Assembly (NCBI GenBank): GCA_937916345.1
Contig: CALFUE010000169.1
Location: forward strand, 1-19,320
Reading direction: 5' to 3'
Source of the DNA: an uncultured bacterium
Lineage (GTDB): Bacteria > Bacillota > Clostridia > Lachnospirales > Lachnospiraceae
DNA: 19,320 nucleotides
Shown: positions 7,034 to 12,617 of the stretch, piece after piece
Numbering within the stretch: the first letter of the stretch is position 1
Layout: each line of letters starts with the position of its first letter
Made by a program: the position numbers and the translations under genes
The notes under the pieces: generated by a model
Database searches by the model: none
What the model saw: the letters and a program-made list of their open reading frames with translations, nothing else
Told to the model about the DNA's origin: nothing

Positions 7034-7264
7034 TCAAAATCTCCCCGACAATGTTTCTATAGTCAGGGCCGAGAGTATCACCTTATCATTGACAGTGCAG
7101 ATAACGGATCTGGTCTTCCGCCCCTGTGTCGCGTCTATCACCCTGCCCTCTTCCTTTGAATGGCTCACCATGCGCTTTATCGGCGCCGAATCGGGGGAGA
7201 CAATGGCAACCACGGCGGATTTGTTCACTGTATTTCCAAAACCTATGGAAAGCAACTCATTCAA
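7034..7264 (-). CDS. remA: Extracellular matrix regulator RemA family
   Basis: A 76-residue RemA (DUF370) protein. The stretches SIGFGN (6-11), AIVSPDSAPIKRM (20-32), IDATQGRKTRSVI (43-55) and VILSAL (62-67) match RemA closely; in Bacillus subtilis RemA is a ring-forming DNA-binding activator of biofilm matrix genes and its basic GRR/GRK residues contact DNA. The reading frame that preserves the family N-terminus starts with TTG at 7264, overlapping the last eight bases of yicC; AGGTG sits about seven bases upstream. The weak start inside yicC suggests translation coupled to yicC. The neighbouring yicC gene is the standard partner, but gmk does not follow. Whether the targets are matrix genes here is inference. 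Confidence 0.93.
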   Translation of the reverse strand: MNELLSIGFGNTVNKSAVVAIVSPDSAPIKRMVSHSKEEGRVIDATQGRKTRSVICTVNDKVILSALTIETLSGRF

Positions 7265-8135
7265 TGTTCTGCACCTGCTCTCTGATCTTCTCTATCTCTG
7301 TCTTAAGGTTTATCCCGATGTCAGCGATAAGGGGATCCGTGGACTTTGAGAGGACAGTATTGGCCTCCCGGTTCATTTCCTGCGCCAAAAAGTCGAGCTT
7401 TCTGCCCACCGCTTCACCGTTTGTTAAGATGTCCTTCATCCCGGTAATATGGCTCTTCAGCCGCACCAGTTCCTCATCGATACAGATCTTGTCGGCAAAC
7501 AGGGTTATTTCTGTGGCAAGTCTGTTCTCATCCACATCATGTATGCTCTTTAACTCCGCAACTTTTTCCCTTATACGGTTTTTGTATTCCTCCAGTATCC
7601 CGGGAGCTCTTTTTTCTATCTCTGCGACGAAAGTCTCCATGTTGGAGAGCTTTTCCAGCAGATCGTTCTTTAGTTTTCCTCCCTCTAAAGATCTGGTCTT
7701 TTTAAGCTCTTCCAGAGCCTCTCTCGTGGCATCCATGAGAAGTGTGAGTATAAGGGGATCCTCGGGATCAGCCTCCTCCATCACCAGCACCTCGGGCATT
7801 CTTGACAGACTGCTTACCCGAATATCCATGTCCAGATTGAAATCCGATTGCATTTGCCGTAAGATTTTGAGATACTCCTCTGCCAACGTCTTGTTGTAGA
7901 ACAACCGGCTCGTTTCCTCTGCATGATCCTCAAAGGTGATATAGACATCGAGTTTTCCTCTCTCCACATATTCCTTTATCAGGCTGCGAAGAGCAGCGTC
8001 ATAGGTGTTTAATATCCTTGGAAGCTTTATGTTTATGTCCGAATACCTGTGGTTTATAGCCTTTATCTCTACGGATATCCTGTATTTTTCGTCGATTTTA
8101 ACGGCTTTTCCAAAGCCCGTCATGCTGCAGATCAT
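7257..8135 (-). CDS. yicC: YicC family protein (putative endoribonuclease)
   Basis: A 292-residue YicC-family protein of usual length. It begins MICSMTGFGKA and has the EIKAINHRYSDINIKLPR segment (23-40) of the N-terminal domain. The C-terminal DUF1732 part contains LDFLAQEMNREANTVLSKS (from about 252), the family hallmark, and ends in a heptad-like IEKIREQVQNIE. Members in Escherichia coli and Bacillus have been described as endoribonucleases affecting small-RNA turnover. ATG at 8135 is preceded by GGAGG. The gene starts 16 bases after the preceding motility-operon gene with no terminator between, and overlaps remA at its end. Confidence 0.93.
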   Translation of the reverse strand: MICSMTGFGKAVKIDEKYRISVEIKAINHRYSDINIKLPRILNTYDAALRSLIKEYVERGKLDVYITFEDHAEETSRLFYNKTLAEEYLKILRQMQSDFNLDMDIRVSSLSRMPEVLVMEEADPEDPLILTLLMDATREALEELKKTRSLEGGKLKNDLLEKLSNMETFVAEIEKRAPGILEEYKNRIREKVAELKSIHDVDENRLATEITLFADKICIDEELVRLKSHITGMKDILTNGEAVGRKLDFLAQEMNREANTVLSKSTDPLIADIGINLKTEIEKIREQVQNIE

Positions 8136-8151
8136 AATACCCTCCTAAAGA

Positions 8152-8859
8152 TCATTTTGTAATGACACCTGCTATCTTTTCATAGCTCATGCCGGTCTGA
8201 AGCGAGAAGCTACCGGTCTGAATAACATCATCTATATGTCTGTCACAGAGATATTTGTTAAAGGCCTCGGCGTTGTCCACCAGACCTGCCGTGGCAAGCT
8301 GCCTGCTCACATCCATGGACGACTGTCCCGGGCGTATGGTGATCACATGATCCTCTATTTTTATATTTGTATCTATTTTTGTTTCATCATCATTTTCTGT
8401 CTCTGTCTCAGCATCAGTTTCCTGTTTTGTTTCTGTCTTCTTTTCCGTATTTATATCTGTTTCAGTTTCCGTATCAGTTTCTGTATTTATATCTGTCTCG
8501 GTTTCTGTATTTGTATCTATCCCGGTTTCTGGCTCAATTTCAGTAATTGTTTCTGTTTCTGGTTCTGTGTCTGTTCCTGCTTCTGTATCTGAATCCGTCT
8601 CAGCCTCTGCTTCCGGTTCGGGATCGAGCTCTGTAATATTACCGATTTCATCATCTGTCGATAAGTCTGCCGCCCTGTCCGAATCCTGTTCCTCTGCCTT
8701 ATTATTATCAGACTCCATCACCATCCCAAGAGCTGCGGCGCGTTCGATCACCTCGTCGTCAGATATTTCTTTTGGCGTTATGGCAAATATTATGGCAAGT
8801 ACTATGGTCGTAACGATGATCCCGATGCCTGCCCCCTTAAGAAAATATTTAAATCGCAT
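8152..8859 (-). CDS. Membrane-anchored MltG-type LysM-like domain protein with acidic repeat linker
   Basis: A 235-residue protein. Residues about 8-28 form one transmembrane helix after a basic MRFKYFLKG start. Residues about 78-165 are a low-complexity tract of Thr, Glu, Asp and Ile (many TET, TETD and DINTE units). The last 65 residues, from VITIRPGQSSMDVSRQLA (172-189) to SFSLQTGMSYEKIAGVI (217-233), match the LysM-like subdomain at the N-terminus of MltG/YceG transglycosylases, including the GxFxLxxGMSxxxI pattern. The MltG catalytic domain is absent: the protein ends right after this subdomain. It is therefore likely a cell-wall or membrane-facing binding protein rather than an enzyme. 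ATG at 8859 has AAGGA eight bases upstream. It is the last gene of the motility cluster; a flagellar role is suggested only by position. Confidence 0.8.
   Translation of the reverse strand: MRFKYFLKGAGIGIIVTTIVLAIIFAITPKEISDDEVIERAAALGMVMESDNNKAEEQDSDRAADLSTDDEIGNITELDPEPEAEAETDSDTEAGTDTEPETETITEIEPETGIDTNTETETDINTETDTETETDINTEKKTETKQETDAETETENDDETKIDTNIKIEDHVITIRPGQSSMDVSRQLATAGLVDNAEAFNKYLCDRHIDDVIQTGSFSLQTGMSYEKIAGVITK
8365..8628 (-). repeat. Degenerate tandem repeat encoding Thr/Glu/Asp/Ile-rich linker
   Basis: About 265 bases of imperfect short repeats with units like GAAACAGATATAAATAC and GAAACTGA on the minus strand. They encode a strongly acidic linker between the membrane helix and the C-terminal domain of the surrounding gene. 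Units stay in frame and no stop arises. Such tracts change length easily by slippage, so the linker length probably varies between strains. The opposite strand reads as an artificial Cys/Phe/Ile-rich frame, which is only its shadow. Confidence 0.85.
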
Positions 8860-8863
8860 CTGT

Positions 8864-9562
8864 CTATTCCTTGTTATACAGATCTATCACCAGTGAGACC
8901 TCCCCAAACCCAACGGATAACTCCTTAGCGATGTCAACAGGCGACATACCGCTCTTGTAGAGTCTTATTATCTCTTCATTCTGGTTTTTGTCGTTCGTTT
9001 TTCCATCATCTGCCATAACGGCGTCAAGCTGTTTTCTCAGCTGATCTGCCTCGGCATTTATTGGATCATTTTTGCTTTCCAAAGTCTCTGCAGCTTCAAA
9101 ATAAGCAGCCAGCTTTTCCTCCTCGACTTTCAGCTCATCTATCATCTGCTTTATAACCGCCACCTTGCCGTCAAGCTCCTCACGCTTATCTCCAAGCATG
9201 CTGTGAAGAAACGTGACCTCATTGTAGGTTTTGGTGAGCTCTGCCATAGCCGTGTCCCTCGCAGTCTTAAAATCATCCATGGCGGTTTTTGCGTAATTGC
9301 CGATGGCCATGATCTTGTCGTCAGTCTCTGCATTCAGCTCTCTGTTGATCTTGTTCAAGGAGAGATCCACAGACGCATCAACCATGTCATCAATCTTTGA
9401 GTCAGCTTCAGCCAGACGTTTTTCCATTATAACATTTATCTCTTTTTCGGAAAGCTCGGAAATATTCCTCAGATCTTTGCCAGACAGCTTTTCACTGAAA
9501 AAAAAGCTGATGATAATGAATAAGACCCCGGTCAGGATCAGAAAAATCTCTACAATTGTCAT
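8864..9562 (-). CDS. Membrane-anchored coiled-coil protein, SwrB-like (DUF6115-type)
   Basis: A 232-residue protein: an N-terminal transmembrane helix (about 4-23), a long charged helical region (about 35-185) with strong coiled-coil character, and a C-terminal helix-turn-helix-like segment EEIIRLYKSGMSPVDIAKEL (196-215) followed by SVGFGEVSLVIDLY. This layout, and the place shortly after the sigma-28 gene, match SwrB of Bacillus subtilis, a single-pass protein that promotes flagellar basal-body completion. The SwrB link is inference from architecture and synteny. I prefer the ATG at 9562 (AGGTG six bases upstream) to the GTG at 9571, which lacks a ribosome binding site; the latter adds three residues. 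The start lies close behind the preceding gene. Confidence 0.85.
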   Translation of the reverse strand: MTIVEIFLILTGVLFIIISFFFSEKLSGKDLRNISELSEKEINVIMEKRLAEADSKIDDMVDASVDLSLNKINRELNAETDDKIMAIGNYAKTAMDDFKTARDTAMAELTKTYNEVTFLHSMLGDKREELDGKVAVIKQMIDELKVEEEKLAAYFEAAETLESKNDPINAEADQLRKQLDAVMADDGKTNDKNQNEEIIRLYKSGMSPVDIAKELSVGFGEVSLVIDLYNKE

Positions 9563-9571
9563 AATCTGCAC

Positions 9572-9883
9572 CTAGACCGTGATATTAAAACCGCCGCCCA
9601 TGCCCTTGAAACGCACTTCTCCATCGGATTCAAATTTCTTTTTCTTTTGAGTGCGCCTTTTTCCTCCGTCCCCCGTATAGGATGAACCCTGACCGCTGTC
9701 GGTATCGTTTTCGGCAACATTGTCGCGCTCTTCAACCGAAGACGCCTGGGCTTCAACATTGTCATCGGTGGCTTCCGTGGCATTCTGATTGACCAGAGTG
9801 CTCGCGGCATCCTCTCTGGATTTTATATTACTTACATCCTGATTCGATTGAATCATCCCGTTAAAATCTACCGGTCGTATCAT
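9572..9883 (-). CDS. Small disordered protein of the flagellar operon, unknown function
   Basis: A 103-residue hydrophilic protein I cannot name. It begins with MIRPVDFNGMIQSNQDVS, has a middle rich in Asp, Glu, Asn and Ser (about 23-70) that is probably disordered, then a basic patch GGKRRTQKKKKF (73-84) and an end FKGMGGGFNITV (92-103). From memory, small proteins with similar ends occur after sigma-28 in Clostridia motility operons, which suggests conserved short motifs joined by a variable linker. ATG at 9883 follows the sigma-28 stop by four bases; GAGG is only two to three bases upstream, closer than usual, so initiation may rely on coupling with the upstream gene. Confidence 0.75.
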   Translation of the reverse strand: MIRPVDFNGMIQSNQDVSNIKSREDAASTLVNQNATEATDDNVEAQASSVEERDNVAENDTDSGQGSSYTGDGGKRRTQKKKKFESDGEVRFKGMGGGFNITV

Positions 9884-9887
9884 ATCC

Positions 9888-10658
9888 TCACGCCCTGTCA
9901 GTCAAAATGTTCAAATACGATCCCATAACCTTCTTCATCTTTTGAAGAGCCTTTGTGTGGAGCTGTGAGACCCTCGATTCGGTAACCTCAAGCACCTTTG
10001 CAATCTCCTTTAAGCTCATCTCCTCGTAGTAATACATCAGTATAACATGGCGCTCCTTCTCAGTGAGATTCTCAAGAGAGCTTTTGAGCATCTTTGAAAG
10101 CTCCTCTTTCTCGATCGCATCCTCAGGCTGTATGAAATGGGAATTGTTTTTCGCGTCTGAGACCGGCTCGGCACCGGACTCCACATACTCATTCAGGGAA
10201 ATAACATTTGTAACCTTGAGCTGTCCCTGCCAGCTGTTGTACTCATCCGAAGAAATACCCAGTTCGTTCGCTATTTCTTCATCCGTAGCAGGCCTCCCAT
10301 TGCGGCTCTCCAGAGCCTTTATGGCCTCATCGATCTTTTTTTGCTTCTGTCTCACCGTGCGGGGGATCCAATCCATCTTGCGGATCTGGTCGAGGATAGC
10401 GCCACGGATGCGCAGCGAGGCATAGGTCTCAAATTTGACATCCTTACCAGCATCAAATTTATCTATAGCATCTATCAATCCAAATATGCCATATCCCACG
10501 AGATCCTCATACTCAACATTGTACCCCAGGTATATGGCAAGACGCCCGGCAACTATTTTTACCAGCTGCGAATATTCAATTATGATTTGTTCCCTCAGCT
10601 CCGGTGAAGGCTTTGCCAGGTACTGCTCCCAGAGCTTTTCCTTTGAAACTGTCTTCAT
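9888..10658 (-). CDS. fliA: RNA polymerase sigma-28 factor, FliA/SigD/WhiG family
   Basis: A 256-residue motility sigma factor (called sigD in Bacillus). Region 2 includes YEDLVGYGIFGLIDAIDKFD (50-69) and the -10 recognition segment FETYASLRIRGAILDQIRKM (76-95), followed by DWIPRTVRQ (96-104), a hallmark of this family. Region 3 is around GRPATDEEIANELGIS (121-136), and region 4, LTEKERHVILMYYYEEMSLK (198-217) plus a helix-turn-helix to about 240, reads the -35. It should direct late flagellar and chemotaxis genes and is normally held by FlgM, not encoded here. ATG at 10658 lacks an obvious Shine-Dalgarno in the 40-base gap before it. The place after cheD is as in Bacillus, with one extra gene between. 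Confidence 0.96.
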   Translation of the reverse strand: MKTVSKEKLWEQYLAKPSPELREQIIIEYSQLVKIVAGRLAIYLGYNVEYEDLVGYGIFGLIDAIDKFDAGKDVKFETYASLRIRGAILDQIRKMDWIPRTVRQKQKKIDEAIKALESRNGRPATDEEIANELGISSDEYNSWQGQLKVTNVISLNEYVESGAEPVSDAKNNSHFIQPEDAIEKEELSKMLKSSLENLTEKERHVILMYYYEEMSLKEIAKVLEVTESRVSQLHTKALQKMKKVMGSYLNILTDRA

Positions 10659-10698
10659 AAGATGCTAAAATTCAATTCAGATGTGAATGTGATAAAGC

Positions 10699-10986
10699 CT
10701 AATCCTCGCCCTCACTCTCCAACAATGCCTTCATAGCCTGTTCGCGCTCCAAAGCCTCGAAATAATCCTCATCATCGTCCAGGACCACGACCTCATCAAA
10801 GTAATCCATCGCCTTGTCCAGCACGATCCGAAGTACTGCGCCGACCAAATAGAACACTATCAACACGATCAGCAGCGTTAACGTAAAATGAAAGAGTTCC
10901 CAGTGCTGAAAAAGACTAATTATGCATGTTACAAACCCTGCACACAGCATTATCACAGCCGGCAGGGCTTTTGTTTTCATCTGCAT
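10699..10986 (-). CDS. Small two-helix membrane protein between cheD and sigma-28
   Basis: A 95-residue protein of unknown function. Two hydrophobic helices lie at about 8-26 and 33-56, followed by a very acidic tail, VVVLDDDEDYFEALEREQ (66-83). The acidic tail is probably cytosolic. ATG at 10986 has GAGG about 11 bases upstream, formed by the end of cheD; a second ATG at 10980 is less well spaced. It sits within the chemotaxis operon between cheD and the sigma-28 gene, which are adjacent in Bacillus subtilis. Position suggests a motility-linked role, but no family was recognised. Confidence 0.8.
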   Translation of the reverse strand: MQMKTKALPAVIMLCAGFVTCIISLFQHWELFHFTLTLLIVLIVFYLVGAVLRIVLDKAMDYFDEVVVLDDDEDYFEALEREQAMKALLESEGED

Positions 10987-10999
10987 ATTTTAAGAAACC

Positions 11000-11488
11000 T
11001 CAGATCTTCTTCAATGGTTTTCCTACAGACCTGATCCAATACTCTCCAGTGTCGCAGTGAAGCTCCACGGTACGACCGTAATTTAATCCTGTATCCTCGG
11101 CCACCAGTCTTATTCCAAGCTTTTTTAAAGCTTCCTTTGAGGCAGCCGCATTATTGTCACCAACAGCGCCCATTGCATTATTTCCGCTCATCTCAAACAT
11201 CCGGGCTCCGCCGGCTATCTTTGCAATCATACGCATCTTGCTGGCGCCGCCCTTAATCATGAGCCTGTAGAGCTCGGCGATACCCGTATCAGCAAATTTG
11301 GCAATGTTGGAATTATTCTTTATCCTGGTGGAATCGGGAAGCATGATATGTGCAAGCCCACCAAGCTTTATGGTCGGATCATACAGGGCGATACCAATGC
11401 AGGAACCGAGTCCCAGGGTGATCAATACATCATCAGGCTTGGTTGCCACCTTTAAATCGGCCATGCCGACCTTTATAGATTCTGCCAT
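11000..11488 (-). CDS. cheD: Chemoreceptor glutamine deamidase CheD
   Basis: A 162-residue CheD. The catalytic Cys-His-Thr set is visible in LITLGLGSCIGIALYD: T24, C30, and H47 in GGLAHIMLPDS (43-53), with the same spacing as Thermotoga CheD. It deamidates receptor glutamines and, in Bacillus, also binds receptors to activate CheA and is sequestered by CheC. The adjacent cheC gene fits this CheC-CheD-CheY adaptation loop. KIAGGARMF (89-97) is another family motif. ATG at 11488 has AGAGG five bases upstream. Confidence 0.96.
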   Translation of the reverse strand: MAESIKVGMADLKVATKPDDVLITLGLGSCIGIALYDPTIKLGGLAHIMLPDSTRIKNNSNIAKFADTGIAELYRLMIKGGASKMRMIAKIAGGARMFEMSGNNAMGAVGDNNAAASKEALKKLGIRLVAEDTGLNYGRTVELHCDTGEYWIRSVGKPLKKI

Positions 11489-11506
11489 ATTAACCTCTCA
11501 AACCTG

Positions 11507-12139
11507 TTACATATCAAGCGGAATTCCCAGAGATTTCAGGATAACCTCATAGGAATCCTCCTCGGGAAGAAGGATGAAATAGCCATCGATCATCTGATCG
11601 TCACCAAACTCCGTCTGTATAAGCAAAGCATTGTCACCGAACTGACCAAATTGAATTGCGGGGACAGAAAGGATCGAAGCTGCCATATCCACACAGAGGA
11701 ACGGAACAGACGCAACGATCTTTAAGTTGGTCATCTGTGCAATAGCCGAAAGATATGAACCAGCTATAATGTTTCCGATCTCCTTCAGTGCAGATGTCTC
11801 CATCTCGTTAAAGCTCTCGCCGTCACCTGATCCGCCATAACCGCCCATCAGAGCGTTTACCAGATAGTGAGCGCTATCTAGCTTCATGAGGAACATCATC
11901 GAACCCGTCACATCGCCCTCCAACTCAAGAAGTATGCCTACTATGACCTCCTCCTCAGGACATATCGCATTGCCAAAGTCGGCAATATTCAATAATTCTA
12001 CTCTCGGCACATGCATATCTACCTTGAGGTTGAGCATCGTCGCCACTGCTGTGGTTGCATTTCCTGCTCCGACGTTTCCAATCTCACGGAAAACATCCAT
12101 ATACATGGCATTCAGGCTGTCAAAAGAAAATTCACTCAT
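11507..12139 (-). CDS. cheC: CheY-P phosphatase / CheD partner CheC
   Basis: A 210-residue CheC. Both phosphatase motifs of the form D/S-x3-E-x2-N are intact: D15-E19-N22 in DVFREIGNVGAGNA (15-28), and S116-E120-N123 in SALKEIGNIIAGS (116-128). CheC dephosphorylates CheY-P and binds CheD. Length matches the Bacillus protein, distinguishing it from FliY (longer, with a FliN domain) and CheX (shorter). The ATG overlaps the cheW stop in an ATGA arrangement, with AGGAG upstream. Confidence 0.95.
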   Translation of the reverse strand: MSEFSFDSLNAMYMDVFREIGNVGAGNATTAVATMLNLKVDMHVPRVELLNIADFGNAICPEEEVIVGILLELEGDVTGSMMFLMKLDSAHYLVNALMGGYGGSGDGESFNEMETSALKEIGNIIAGSYLSAIAQMTNLKIVASVPFLCVDMAASILSVPAIQFGQFGDNALLIQTEFGDDQMIDGYFILLPEEDSYEVILKSLGIPLDM

Positions 12140-12603
12140 CGGTTCTCCTCTACTATGGCATCTATATCAAAGATAGATATGAGCTCATCGTTGCTTTTAC
12201 CTATTCCGTTGATAAAAGAATCTTTCGCGTTGGAATCAGAAGGCTTTTCGATACTGTCGACGCTCAGGGTCACAACCTCGCGAACAGCGTCAAATATGAC
12301 TCCCAAAAGTCCCTGTTCCTCGATCTTTAAGATTATTATCCTGCTGGCATTTGTGAATTCGTCATCCTCAAAACCCATCTTTCTGCGAATGCTCATCACG
12401 GGCACGATCTCACCGCGGAGATTTATAATACCCATAAAGTAAGGCTGAGAATTGGGCACACGAGTAATCCGCTGCATTCTGACGATGTTGTCTACATATT
12501 TTATGTCGAGACCGTAATGCTCTCCGCCGATATTAACCACAATGTATTGGATGGTCTCAACCTCAGAAAAATCCAGTCCCATTATTTCATTTTTTTCTGC
12601 CAT
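12136..12603 (-). CDS. cheW: Chemotaxis coupling protein CheW
   Basis: A 155-residue single CheW domain, the SH3-like scaffold linking receptors to CheA. Typical segments are QYIVVNIGGEHYGLDI (19-34), ITRVPNSQPYFMGIINLRGE (46-65), where the arginine is conserved, and the second lobe around GLLGVIFDAVREVV (98-111). The C-terminus is somewhat longer than the minimal domain. ATG at 12603 follows a strong GGAGGGG. It lies between cheA and cheC, as in Bacillus. Confidence 0.95.
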   Translation of the reverse strand: MAEKNEIMGLDFSEVETIQYIVVNIGGEHYGLDIKYVDNIVRMQRITRVPNSQPYFMGIINLRGEIVPVMSIRRKMGFEDDEFTNASRIIILKIEEQGLLGVIFDAVREVVTLSVDSIEKPSDSNAKDSFINGIGKSNDELISIFDIDAIVEENR

Positions 12604-12617
12604 CTTAATACCCCTCC

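Noticed and set aside
7126..7899. 257-codon open frame on the plus strand
   Set aside because: It is antisense to the well-supported yicC, has serine/phenylalanine-rich shadow composition and no family resemblance.
8236..8592. Apparent Cys/Phe/Ile-rich membrane protein on the plus strand
   Set aside because: It is the complement of the Thr/Glu/Asp repeat tract; the hydrophobic composition is an artefact of the repeat.
10659..10698. ATTCA-CATC-TGAAT hairpin before the sigma-28 gene
   Set aside because: Only a 5-bp AT-rich stem without a T run; too weak to call a regulatory element or terminator.
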